A DNA stretch of 11,046 bases from Deltaproteobacteria bacterium. Its GTDB lineage: Bacteria > Desulfobacterota > Desulfomonilia > UBA1062. The notes under the pieces were generated by a model that had not been told where the DNA came from, did no database searches, and worked only from the letters and a program-made list of their open reading frames with translations. Location of the stretch: positions 1 to 11,046 of the forward strand of contig JAGVNP010000225.1 of the NCBI GenBank assembly GCA_020053185.1, written 5' to 3'. This document shows positions 1-6,964 of the stretch, one piece after another; the first letter of the stretch is position 1; every line of letters starts with the position of its first letter. A program made the translations under genes and the position numbers.

Positions 1-633
1 AGATTTTTCCCAACTAACATCTTTCCCCTCTTCATAACCAAGTACACCAACGCAGGTGATCTTTGACAGCATGCCGGTTCTTGCATCGAGCCTGAGAGCA
101 TCCACTCCAGGCCTGAATTCACGGTCAACTGCAGTGGAAGAAAAGGGATAGAATAGATCATTTGGGGTAAATATGAAATTGGTTGCAAGGCCGATTGGCT
201 GGCGGCCAATGGTAATATCAATGGGATCAGCATAGATCTTTACAGAAAACTGATCAAAGGCAAAAACTGCTTCTGCGTCATTCTCGTCCTTCCATTTTCT
301 CTGCATCCGTTCTGTGCGGTACGGCTCATAGTTCAGCGATGTAAATGAATCAGGGATTGATCGAAATGTTTGATAGCCATTGATTTCGATCCTAAAATTT
401 TCTCCTGCACGGGCGTCTACCAGCATGCGGGCAGTAATATTACCGAACCCTTCAGATGATTTTGGATAAAGGACCTCCATGCCAGGGTAGTCATTGAAGC
501 CTGCAATAAGATCGATTGCACCTCTTATGGATGTTGAATTGTTTTCATTTTTAGCTTCGAAAAATGCAGTTGCTGTCGCAGCATATGTCAAAAATATCAA
601 AACAAATACGCCAATAAGGCTTAAACGTTTCAT
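1..633 (-). CDS. Secreted outer-membrane beta-barrel-like protein (3' end outside window)
   Basis: The first 211 codons of a longer gene are present; the reading frame is open to the left edge. The product begins with a Sec signal peptide: MKR, then a hydrophobic stretch to about residue 18, then a small-residue ATATA region ahead of FFEAK, with probable cleavage near residue 23. The mature part alternates polar and hydrophobic residues with many aromatics. It contains a stretch near residues 140-185 (ITIGRQPIG, then NDLFYPFSS, then RPGVDALRLD) that resembles porin-like proteins carrying R-Q-x-I-x-x-G and a P-x-D-x-F-x-P turn. This suggests an outer-membrane barrel, but the family is not certain. 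It is the last visible gene of the Lol-like operon. Its ATG overlaps the stop of the ATPase gene (ATGA, 4 nt) and has no Shine-Dalgarno sequence, only an A-run, so translation probably depends on coupling to the ATPase gene. It may be the outer-membrane exit or acceptor for what the transporter moves (inference). Confidence 0.72.
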   Translation of the reverse strand, partial: MKRLSLIGVFVLIFLTYAATATAFFEAKNENNSTSIRGAIDLIAGFNDYPGMEVLYPKSSEGFGNITARMLVDARAGENFRIEINGYQTFRSIPDSFTSLNYEPYRTERMQRKWKDENDAEAVFAFDQFSVKIYADPIDITIGRQPIGLATNFIFTPNDLFYPFSSTAVDREFRPGVDALRLDARTGMLSKITCVGVLGYEEGKDVSWEKS

Positions 634-1325
634 TTTTTTTGTAAAATATCCTCAGTGATCACTCCGTCGCGAAGCACAAGTAACCTGTCAGAGCGATTCA
701 TCACGCGCGGGTCATGGGTGGAAAATACAAAGGTGACGCCATGTGTTTTATTCATGTGTTCCATAAGGTCAAGGAGAGAATCTGCGGTTTTTGAGTCCAC
801 GTTTGCAGTGGGCTCGTCTGCGAGCACAAGAGCAGGCTCTGCAACCACTGCACGCGCAATTGCAATGCGCTGCTGCTGTCCTCCTGAGAGTTGATCTGGT
901 CTTCGATCCATCATATCTGCCATTCCCACTTCTTCGAGTATGGCTTGGACCTTTTCTCTGCGCTGCATTAGGGGCATGCCGCGCAGCACAAGAACAAACT
1001 CGGCATTCTCATATGCAGTAAGCACAGGGATCAGGTTATATGCCTGGAAGATAAAGCCGATCCGATTCATCCTCATCTTTGCAAGTTCGGTCTTGCTTAA
1101 TGAGCTCAAGTCTTTTCCCTCAACCTCTACAATTCCTGATGTGGGAGTATCGAGTGCGCCGATGATATTCAATGCAGTGGTTTTTCCAGAGCCAGATGGC
1201 CCGCTGATGGCAGTGAACTCTCCGGCGCTTACCTCAAGATTAAGCCCTCTCAGCGCAGGGATGCTCACGCCATCAAGCTGATAGGTCTTTATAACATCTT
1301 TCATTCTTACGATAAGAGAACCCAT
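630..1325 (-). CDS. LolD/MacB-type ABC transporter ATP-binding subunit
   Basis: A 231-residue nucleotide-binding subunit that would power the two permeases encoded just upstream. All ABC motifs are visible: Walker A GPSGSGKTT at residues 42-50, Q-loop glutamine at 94 (FIFQAYNL), signature LSGGQ at 146-150, Walker B ALVLADEP at 165-172, and H-loop histidine 204 (STHD). The length and the signature context (DQLSGGQQQRIAIARA) match the LolD/MacB/FtsE class, which works with four-TM FtsX-type permeases to extract substrates from the inner membrane rather than pump them across it. The ATG at 1325 is preceded by AAGGAGG four nt upstream, and this overlaps the TAA of the upstream permease; a second in-frame Met at residue 8 is the alternative start. 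The gene ends in a run of eight A followed by TGA, where the next gene starts. True LolD is possible, but the locus looks like a specialised paralogue, so no symbol is given. Confidence 0.93.
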   Translation of the reverse strand: MGSLIVRMKDVIKTYQLDGVSIPALRGLNLEVSAGEFTAISGPSGSGKTTALNIIGALDTPTSGIVEVEGKDLSSLSKTELAKMRMNRIGFIFQAYNLIPVLTAYENAEFVLVLRGMPLMQRREKVQAILEEVGMADMMDRRPDQLSGGQQQRIAIARAVVAEPALVLADEPTANVDSKTADSLLDLMEHMNKTHGVTFVFSTHDPRVMNRSDRLLVLRDGVITEDILQKK

Positions 1326-1334
1326 CTTGCCTCC

Positions 1335-2567
1335 TTACAGGGTCTTTAATGTTTTTGCCGGACGTGTGCGTGCGGCAAAGAACGCCGGATACAGACCGGC
1401 AAAAATGATGAGCACAAATACCCCGCCGAATATGAAAAGAAAGTGATCAAGGTAGAATGTTGCCCTCATGATCGGTTCCATGATCACGCCCCCATAGACC
1501 TGTTTTTCGCTCAGCCAGATCCTGATATCGATCCCGTGCGTGCTGAGATACCAGTACACAGGGATTGAAACAAATGCTCCTACGATCAAGCCTACTATTG
1601 CAAGCAATACTGCCTCGGATATCACCATGCTCCAGATGCGGCGTGGTGTCATGCCTACTGCTATCATGACACCGAATTCACGCAACCTTTCCATCACGCT
1701 CATGAGTACAGTATTTAAAATGCCCGCACCGATTAAAAGAAAGATAATGATTTGAAAAATATAATTGCCTGTTTTATCCATGAGTATTAAGCCTGCCACA
1801 TCAGGCATTGTCTCTGACCAGGGCAGGGCCACACCACCATGAGGATGTGCAAGTGGAGATAGGTTTTTGCTCATGCGCTCTGCAGCTCTGCGGTTTTTTA
1901 GATAAATGGCAACTTGTGTTGCCTCATGGTCTTTATAGCCAAGGAGGCCTCTCATGTAATCAATGGGCACAATCACCACATATTTATCCACTTCATCCAC
2001 GCCTGTTTCAAATATGCCGGCAACCCGCACAAGGCCTGACACGACCTCGCCGTTTTTATCTGTGGTGGTGATCACCATCTTTTTTCTCACATCGACTTCC
2101 AGCATCTTTGCCATGCTGCTGCCGATCAGCACGGTTTTTTCATTGGAAGAAGCAAAAGAAGAGCCTTTTTTTATATGATCAAGCAGGAAAAAAATCCCCT
2201 GCTCTGTATTCGGGTCAAGACCAACAAAACCTACACCAGCAGAATCAGCAGCAGTTGCCATCATTGCCTGGCCAACAATGCGTACTGTTGCATTTGTTAT
2301 TCCGGGCATAGTCTTTATTTTTTTTGCAATCGTATAGGTGTCTGTTACTGTAAGATCGTTCCCTGGTTTTTCCCTATAGCCAATTGGCTCTATGGTGATA
2401 TGGCCTGATCCCATTTTTGCAGCAGTATCAATGAGCTTTCCATAGCTCCCATCGCTGAGTGAAGTAAATGTGATTGCGAGCAGGAAACCAAAGGCAATTG
2501 AGATTAGCGTGATAATCGTGCGCCGAGAATTTCTCCAGAGATTTCTCCATGCAATGCGTATGATCAT
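1335..2567 (-). CDS. FtsX/LolC-E family ABC transporter permease (second of pair)
   Basis: A 410-residue inner-membrane permease with the MacB/LolCE layout. A basic N-terminus (RNLWRNSRR) leads into TM1 at about 18-38. A periplasmic core domain follows at about 40-265, then the FtsX domain with TM2 near 268-290, TM3 near 312-338 and TM4 near 372-397. The conserved cytoplasmic segment after TM2 (MERLREFGVMIAVGMTPRRI) is the FtsX-family coupling region that contacts the ATPase, and the tail GLYPAFFAARTRPAKTL is typical. It shares with the neighbouring permease the block LSTHGID before an extracytoplasmic loop, so the two are paralogues that probably form a heterodimer. The start at 2567 has AGAGGAG about 10 nt upstream, slightly long but the best fit to the family N-terminus. 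It lies 42 nt downstream of permease 1 and 9 nt upstream of the ATPase gene. Confidence 0.92.
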   Translation of the reverse strand: MIIRIAWRNLWRNSRRTIITLISIAFGFLLAITFTSLSDGSYGKLIDTAAKMGSGHITIEPIGYREKPGNDLTVTDTYTIAKKIKTMPGITNATVRIVGQAMMATAADSAGVGFVGLDPNTEQGIFFLLDHIKKGSSFASSNEKTVLIGSSMAKMLEVDVRKKMVITTTDKNGEVVSGLVRVAGIFETGVDEVDKYVVIVPIDYMRGLLGYKDHEATQVAIYLKNRRAAERMSKNLSPLAHPHGGVALPWSETMPDVAGLILMDKTGNYIFQIIIFLLIGAGILNTVLMSVMERLREFGVMIAVGMTPRRIWSMVISEAVLLAIVGLIVGAFVSIPVYWYLSTHGIDIRIWLSEKQVYGGVIMEPIMRATFYLDHFLFIFGGVFVLIIFAGLYPAFFAARTRPAKTLKTL

Positions 2568-2609
2568 GTGAGAGCATCTCCTCTTGCTGTTCGCATCGCA
2601 TATGCTCCT

Positions 2610-3827
2610 TTAATGATGATGGATAGCATCCACAGGTTTGAGCCTTGCTGCCTTTATCGCAGGATACATGGTTCCTAGAAGCACGAGGATATAGAGGAAA
2701 ATTAGCGGCATCAGGATCGAGGAAACAGACACAAGCGAGCGCCACACCAGATCGATTGCCACGCCTGAGATAGTAGCTCCCTGGGCAAATATGCCGAGAT
2801 CAATACCGTGCGTCTCAAGATAAAACGCCAAAGGCACTCCTGTTGCAAGCCCTAAGATTGCAGCGCCATGGGTCATGATAAACGCTTCTATCAGCACAAG
2901 ACGGAACACGCTGAAAGGTCCTACGCCAAGGGCCTTCATGACCCCGTATTCGTGAATGCGCTCAAACACTGCCATGAGCATGGCATTCAGGATCACGATT
3001 GCAATAGCCATATAGGTGATCACAATCAAAGGGATCAGAAATGCATCTGCTGAATTGATCATTTCTGCAAGTGCAGGATTGAGCTGCTCCCATGTCTTTA
3101 CGTCAAGTCCTTGTGCTATTTTTTTGATAGCTGGTAGGGCATCTTGTAATTCCTGCTCCGGAGGCACAGCGATTACAATCTCATGGCTACCTTCTGGCAT
3201 GACCATGAGTTCCCGGAATGCTGACACGGTCATGAATAAGCCAGAGCGGTCAACAATCTCGCCCACTGATTTCAAGATGCCGGCCACTATGTAGAGTTCG
3301 TTTGCAATCGATCCGTCAGATGCCTGGGACACTACCACGATTTCATCGCTTACTTTTGCAGAGAGCGTTTGTGCCAGGCGTTTTCCCAAGACCACGTTTT
3401 TTGGTTCTTTCTCATCCAGCCATTTACCTTCGAGCAGATGATGTGGAAGCCGGGTTGTATCTGATTCAAGGGTTGGGTCTACGCCCCTGAACTGCACGCC
3501 CGCAGAGGCATTCCCGCGTGCAGCAAGTCCGCTTGCAAACAGCCTGTATGATGCGTGAAATCCGGCGTTTTGGAGCGATGCAACCAGAGATTCTGGGTCT
3601 TCAATTCTTTTGTAGATGGATGGCGATTCAAGATAGCCAGGTGCGTGGATCTGGACATGTCCCATTTCCAGCATAGTGGCGTTCTTTTCCATGTCATGAA
3701 CCAGTCCGTCCATGAGGCATGAGTAAACAATCATAATGCCTAAGGCAAAGGCCATGGCAAGGGTGGTAATCAGGCTTCTCCTCTTCATGCGCAGGATATT
3801 TCGAAATGCCATGCGCCAGATCTTCAT
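2610..3827 (-). CDS. FtsX/LolC-E family ABC transporter permease (first of pair)
   Basis: A 405-residue permease of the same design as its neighbour. The N-terminus is basic (RNILRMKRRS), TM1 spans about 19-38, and a large periplasmic domain spans about 40-260. TM2 is near 262-286, TM3 near 305-335 and TM4 near 368-392. The post-TM2 coupling segment is FERIHEYGVMKALGVGP, and the C-terminal MYPAIKAARLKPVDAIHHH is standard for the FtsX family (the three histidines are encoded natively). The periplasmic domain differs strongly from that of permease 2, while the membrane domain aligns well, including ETHGIDLGIF against STHGIDIRIW. This supports a LolC/LolE-like heterodimer in which one partner recruits the periplasmic carrier. 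The start follows the LolA-like stop by 7 nt, and a GAGG lies about 6 nt before the ATG. Lipoprotein release or export of another amphipathic substrate are both possible. Confidence 0.92.
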   Translation of the reverse strand: MKIWRMAFRNILRMKRRSLITTLAMAFALGIMIVYSCLMDGLVHDMEKNATMLEMGHVQIHAPGYLESPSIYKRIEDPESLVASLQNAGFHASYRLFASGLAARGNASAGVQFRGVDPTLESDTTRLPHHLLEGKWLDEKEPKNVVLGKRLAQTLSAKVSDEIVVVSQASDGSIANELYIVAGILKSVGEIVDRSGLFMTVSAFRELMVMPEGSHEIVIAVPPEQELQDALPAIKKIAQGLDVKTWEQLNPALAEMINSADAFLIPLIVITYMAIAIVILNAMLMAVFERIHEYGVMKALGVGPFSVFRLVLIEAFIMTHGAAILGLATGVPLAFYLETHGIDLGIFAQGATISGVAIDLVWRSLVSVSSILMPLIFLYILVLLGTMYPAIKAARLKPVDAIHHH

Positions 3828-3834
3828 TACAGCC

Positions 3835-4620
3835 TCAGTGCCTCAATTGCGCCAGGGAGAAAAATCCCTCTGGGATGGCGACATCAAAGATAAGCTCATT
3901 GTAGATGATCTCGGTAAATTCTTTTGGTTTATCAGTCGGCCTCATGATCATGCGCATGGGCACCATGCGTCCGGATGCAAGCTTATAATCAGAAAAGGTC
4001 ATTTCCCTTGCCTTTATCATGTCCTCGTCATAGTAGGTGATTCTTATAGGCTGCAGATCATTTGCGTGCACGATCACTATGAGCTTGCCCCAGACAACAG
4101 GAGCTTCTGGCTTTGGGGTGAGCGTGAGTTCAATGATGTCTGCGCCTTCTCGTTTGCCGGAAAATGAAATGGAAGGATCGTAATCCTCGCTCATGCGGGA
4201 CTCCTTTACCAGGTCATCGTTGGTGAAATGCGATCCCATCCATGAACCCAGCATCATTGCAGCCGTGAGTTTTATGGCGCGGTCGGTCTTGGGTAGATAG
4301 TTGTAGGCCTCGTTTTTTACCTTTAATGTTGCAGTGCCGCGCTCTTTGAGCGGCTTTATAACCTTGACCAGGGTTTTATCTGTCCCTTGAGACCATGCCT
4401 CCATGGTAAGTGTGCGCTCCCAGTGTATGGTTTTTACCTTCATGGTGAGAATAGCTTTAGACGAAGTGCCCCTCCAGAGGTCATCAATCTTTTTTAGGAT
4501 CGCATGTGCATCAGGATCAGCTGTTTGCGAGGTAATAGGTGCGAGGAGCGAGACAATAAAAAAAATAACAAATACAAAAGTCCATATTTGGACCATGTTC
4601 TTATAAAACAACTTCCTCAT
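3835..4620 (-). CDS. LolA-like outer-membrane lipoprotein-sorting protein (TP_0789-type)
   Basis: A 261-residue periplasmic protein of the LolA_like (Treponema TP_0789) group, often annotated outer membrane lipoprotein-sorting protein. The N-terminus has a hydrophobic signal segment at residues 11-27 and no lipobox cysteine. Family hallmarks follow: ILKKIDDLWRG; the strand pairs TMKVKTIHWERTLTMEAWSQG and LVKVIKPLKERGTATLKV; then NYLPKTDRAIKL with MLGSWMGSHFTNDDLVKES; and a C-terminal DVAIPEGFFSLAQL. The fold is expected to be an open half-barrel holding a lipid chain. The start was set at the second of two adjacent ATGs (4620; 4623 is the other) because AGGAGG lies 7 nt upstream and the signal peptide begins there. 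The frame is open for another 33 codons upstream, but that extension has no ribosome site and reads unlike a leader. As first gene of the operon it is the likely carrier between the permeases and the outer membrane. Confidence 0.9.
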   Translation of the reverse strand: MRKLFYKNMVQIWTFVFVIFFIVSLLAPITSQTADPDAHAILKKIDDLWRGTSSKAILTMKVKTIHWERTLTMEAWSQGTDKTLVKVIKPLKERGTATLKVKNEAYNYLPKTDRAIKLTAAMMLGSWMGSHFTNDDLVKESRMSEDYDPSISFSGKREGADIIELTLTPKPEAPVVWGKLIVIVHANDLQPIRITYYDEDMIKAREMTFSDYKLASGRMVPMRMIMRPTDKPKEFTEIIYNELIFDVAIPEGFFSLAQLRH

Positions 4621-4627
4621 CATGTAG

Positions 4628-4633
4628 CCTCCT
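4628..4633 (-). promoter_or_regulatory. Shine-Dalgarno site of the LolA-like gene
   Basis: On the minus strand AGGAGG stands 4 nt before the ATG at 4623 and 7 nt before the ATG at 4620. It fixes the start there and rules out the longer open frame. Confidence 0.8.
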
Positions 4634-4642
4634 GATTCATGC

Positions 4643-4661
4643 TGATAACAGCTAGTTATCA
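4643..4661. promoter_or_regulatory. Palindrome in the LolA-like operon leader (possible operator or RNA hairpin)
   Basis: TGATAAC and GTTATCA form perfect 7-bp arms around a 5-nt centre, starting 10 nt upstream of the Shine-Dalgarno site of the first operon gene. It could be a dimeric repressor site or a small 5' leader hairpin. No protein can be assigned from sequence. Confidence 0.35.
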
Positions 4662-4932
4662 TCTTATCGGAGATCAGATGTATATAGTTAAATATATGCC
4701 TTTTTAGGTGTTTTTGCATCTATAAATGCTGTGCTAGTTGCTATCTTCGATGTCGTCTGTGAGATAAAATGGATAAAGGGTTAGCCAGCCATCTAATCTT
4801 TTACGCTACAGATTGGTTTCAGTGCAAAAAAACTTCCATAGAGATCACGCCATGCTGATTTTTGCGTAGAAACACTTTAATGCAGTGGCACCATTTTGCC
4901 GATTAGTGTATAAGGGGAGGTGAGGCATATCT

Positions 4933-6321
4933 ATGTGGGAAAAGTCAATTTCTATTGATAAAACCAGGGCCAGATTTTATCTATTGCTTTTTTCAGTAAT
5001 AGTGTGCGTTGATATCGCTATTTATATTGGATTCATGGGTGCAGGGGAAACAGCATACCTCCATTTTTTTTATGTTCCCATCCTTTTGGCTGGCATATGG
5101 TTTAGGTGGAGAGCGGTATACGCGGGGTTCTTCCTCGCTGCCATATATATATTTGTATTGTTTTACTCTTTTAATGTGGCGATTACATGGTTTTCGCTCA
5201 CGCAAGTCATCATGCTTATCCTTGTGTCATCGGTGATAGGAGCAGTGAGCGAGATGCGGGCAAAAGCAGAAGAAAATCTGAAAAAGGAAAAACTGTTTTC
5301 AGAAAATGTAATCAACACAGTTCCGGATTCATTGATTGTGGTGGACAACAATTTGAGACTTAAAACTGCAAACCAGACATTTTATAACACCTTCAAAATA
5401 ACGCCTGATGAGGTAAGAGGAAAAACCATTGCTGATATACTCCAGGATACAGAGGGAAAACTTAGCGTTGAACTGAAAAAGATATTTGATACAGAAACTC
5501 AAATGGAAAATTTTGAGAAACACTATCAGTCCGAGCAAATTGGGGAGAAGATTTTCAGCACAAGGGCCAAAGCACTCGTAGACTCGGCTGACAAAGGGGT
5601 GGTGGTGGTACAGGACATCACCAAGAGGAAAAAAGCACAAGATGGCCTTGTGGTATTTGAGGATATTACAGAACGGAAGCTGGCGGAAAAAACACTGGAA
5701 ACTTATCGGGATCACTTGAAATTGATCAATCGAATTTTAAGGCATGATCTGCTGAACGATCTCACGGTAATCAACAGCGCTTTAAATCTTTATAAAAACT
5801 CCAGAGAAGAAGCCGTTCTTGAAGAAGCATCTCGGCGCATTTTGAAAAGCGCTGATTTGATACGAAGGATGAAAGAGCTTGAAACACTAATGTCTTCCGT
5901 CCCTGTATTGAAATCTTGCAATGCGCGTGAACGGTTCGAAAAGGTTGCCCAAAACTATCAGGTTGTAAACTTCAATATAGCAGGCGACTGCAGAATTTTA
6001 GCTGATGATGCCTTTGATTCTGTGATTGAAAACATTATAACCAATGCGGTGGTTCACGGAAAAACTGACACCATAGAGGTGATCCTGAAAGAAAAGGATG
6101 ATTTGTGTGAAATGAGGATTGCCGATCATGGAATCGGGATACCGGATGAGATAAAAGGAAGAATCTTCGAAGAAAACTTTCGATACGGAGAAACAGGGAA
6201 GACTGGCTTGGGGTTGTACATAGTAAAAAGAACAACAGAGCGATACGGTGGAGCTGTATCGGTGGAAAACAACGTCCCGAAAGGAACAGTCTTTATCCTG
6301 AAACTAAAGAAAGCAAGCTGA
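4933..6321 (+). CDS. Membrane-bound PAS sensor histidine kinase, no partner in window
   Basis: A 462-residue sensor kinase. Four hydrophobic segments at about 15-34, 43-57, 61-79 and 83-105 form a membrane sensor region; the FYVPILLAGIWFRWR stretch resembles the DUF4118-like type. A short charged linker leads to a PAS domain at about 122-230 that ends in a PAC-type motif (VVVQDITKRKKAQ). This motif is followed directly by a second, similar one (VVFEDITERKLAE, 240-252). The dimerisation helix has the phospho-acceptor histidine H271 in RILRHDLLNDL. The ATPase domain shows the N box (IENIITNAVVHG, N367 and N371), G1 box DHGIGIP (398-404), F box (FEENF) and G2 GLGLYIV (425-431), so it should be active. 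The RHDLLNDL helix and the RYGETGKTGLGLYIVKRTTERYGG-like end are of a type common in archaeal kinases. The start has a strong ribosome site. It is transcribed away from the Lol-like operon, and no response regulator is adjacent, so its signal and target are unknown. Confidence 0.92.
   Translation: MWEKSISIDKTRARFYLLLFSVIVCVDIAIYIGFMGAGETAYLHFFYVPILLAGIWFRWRAVYAGFFLAAIYIFVLFYSFNVAITWFSLTQVIMLILVSSVIGAVSEMRAKAEENLKKEKLFSENVINTVPDSLIVVDNNLRLKTANQTFYNTFKITPDEVRGKTIADILQDTEGKLSVELKKIFDTETQMENFEKHYQSEQIGEKIFSTRAKALVDSADKGVVVVQDITKRKKAQDGLVVFEDITERKLAEKTLETYRDHLKLINRILRHDLLNDLTVINSALNLYKNSREEAVLEEASRRILKSADLIRRMKELETLMSSVPVLKSCNARERFEKVAQNYQVVNFNIAGDCRILADDAFDSVIENIITNAVVHGKTDTIEVILKEKDDLCEMRIADHGIGIPDEIKGRIFEENFRYGETGKTGLGLYIVKRTTERYGGAVSVENNVPKGTVFILKLKKAS
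5599..5688 (+). repeat. Tandem PAC-motif duplication inside the kinase gene
   Basis: Codons 223-236 and 240-252 encode near copies of the same end-of-PAS motif (VVVQDITKRKKAQ and VVFEDITERKLAE), with the aspartates 16 codons apart. The DNA copies are well diverged. This looks like a remnant of a second PAS domain or an old small duplication, lengthening the helix that enters the dimerisation domain. Confidence 0.6.
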
Positions 6322-6369
6322 TTCCGCAATTTTCAATACCTACTCTCGCTAAGAAAATATTTTTGAGGA

Positions 6370-6717
6370 TTATTTTTTAGATGATGTCTTTATCTTATCC
6401 AGCCTTTTCCTGGCATCTGGGGCCACGCGGAAGAATTCTTTCAGCTTGTCACACGCATACTCGCTGCATGATGCGCAGTTATCAACTTTCTTTTGTCTTC
6501 CGCATTTTCGTATTTCACATACTGCGCAGTGATGGAAAAGAGTTTCATTGGAGCGGCAGCCTGTGCAATTGATATCTTCTGGCTTGATATCGATCTTAAA
6601 TTGCTTTGACCATGCCTCTGCTACTGCCCGTCTTTTTTTGTCGTCATCAGCCTGTGTTGCCAAAAATGCCCCGCATTCATGACAGGCCAGGCCGCAATAA
6701 GCTATAATCTCCTTCAT
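6370..6717 (-). CDS. Small cysteine-rich DUF3795-type protein
   Basis: A 115-residue soluble protein with eleven cysteines (8, 12, 15, 51, 54, 64, 67, 72, 81, 84, 89) in paired arrangements: CGLACHEC, CTGC, CAVCEIRKC, CASCSEYAC. The opening MKEIIAYCGLACHECGAF and the later CTGC/CASC pairs match the DUF3795 family, which is common in anaerobic bacteria and archaea and probably binds zinc or an iron-sulfur cluster; no reaction is known. The start at 6717 was chosen because AGGGAGG lies 5 nt upstream and the family N-terminus begins here. An in-frame ATG 30 nt further upstream has no ribosome site and would add a charged, unfamily-like extension. The gene is convergent with the kinase gene (48-nt gap, no clear terminator hairpin between them) and appears to be a single-gene unit. 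Confidence 0.85.
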   Translation of the reverse strand: MKEIIAYCGLACHECGAFLATQADDDKKRRAVAEAWSKQFKIDIKPEDINCTGCRSNETLFHHCAVCEIRKCGRQKKVDNCASCSEYACDKLKEFFRVAPDARKRLDKIKTSSKK

Positions 6718-6722
6718 ATCTT

Positions 6723-6729
6723 CCTCCCT
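6723..6729 (-). promoter_or_regulatory. Shine-Dalgarno site of the DUF3795-type gene
   Basis: On the minus strand AGGGAGG sits 5 nt before the ATG at 6717. It favours the shorter start over the in-frame ATG at 6747, which this site lies downstream of. Confidence 0.7.
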
Positions 6730-6810
6730 CAAGATTCTTCGCTTCACTCAGAATGACTGCCCATCAAATTATAACATGGTCTTCTTTTGAAAAGAATTCT
6801 TTATTCTTTT

Positions 6811-6842
6811 AATTAAAAATTCAGCATTCAAAATTAAAAATT
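6811..6842. repeat. AT-rich 11-bp direct repeat upstream of the transporter gene
   Basis: AATTAAAAATT occurs at 6811-6821 and again at 6832-6842, start to start 21 bp, about two helical turns. It lies in the divergent spacer between the DUF3795-type gene and the transporter gene. It could be a bent or UP-like promoter element or a copy of a dispersed AT-rich intergenic repeat; the low complexity limits any claim. Confidence 0.4.
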
Positions 6843-6964
6843 GGAGACTAAATCCTCGTGCCTCGCTCCTTTAATCATTCACTTGCTCATTAGAAAAATC
6901 TTCCCCCAAGGCGCGCCTACGTGCTACGATAGCCGAGATTTATAAAAGGCAGTAAGGCGGATGT

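Larger units (their letters stand above)
4624..4932. other. Divergent intergenic region between the Lol-like operon and the kinase gene
   Basis: About 309 bp with no supported gene. It must carry promoters in both directions. On the minus strand an AT-rich stretch (about 4680-4700; TATATT and TATATA hexamers) could hold a -10 element, but no matching -35 was found. On the plus strand the kinase gene has a purine-rich ribosome site (GGGGAGGTGAGG) ending 7 nt before its ATG. The 7-bp-arm palindrome at 4643-4661 is listed separately. Confidence 0.6.

Noticed and set aside
2428..2745. 105-codon open frame bridging the two permease genes on the minus strand
   Set aside because: It overlaps both permease genes in another frame, and its protein has no recognisable composition or motif.
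3736..4167. 143-codon open frame on the plus strand
   Set aside because: It is antisense to the permease 1 and LolA-like genes, with no ribosome site and no family resemblance.
4621..4719. N-terminal extension of the LolA-like protein to position 4719
   Set aside because: There is no ribosome site there, the added residues do not look like a leader, and the strong AGGAGG with a proper signal peptide lies at 4620-4633.
4886..4899. TGGCAC...TTGC resembling a sigma54 promoter upstream of the kinase gene
   Set aside because: The distance between the GG and GC elements is one base short of the sigma54 requirement, which is strict.
4885..4914. GTGGCA-N18-TATAAG as a sigma70 promoter for the kinase gene
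   Set aside because: The predicted transcript would start inside or at the edge of the ribosome site, leaving an implausibly short leader.
6718..6747. Ten-residue N-terminal extension of the DUF3795-type protein
   Set aside because: It lacks a ribosome site and would place the good AGGGAGG inside the gene; the family starts at MKEIIAYCG.
6943..6950. TATAAA-like -10 before the transporter gene
   Set aside because: It is too close to the start codon for the ribosome site to be on the transcript, and no -35 was found at the right distance.
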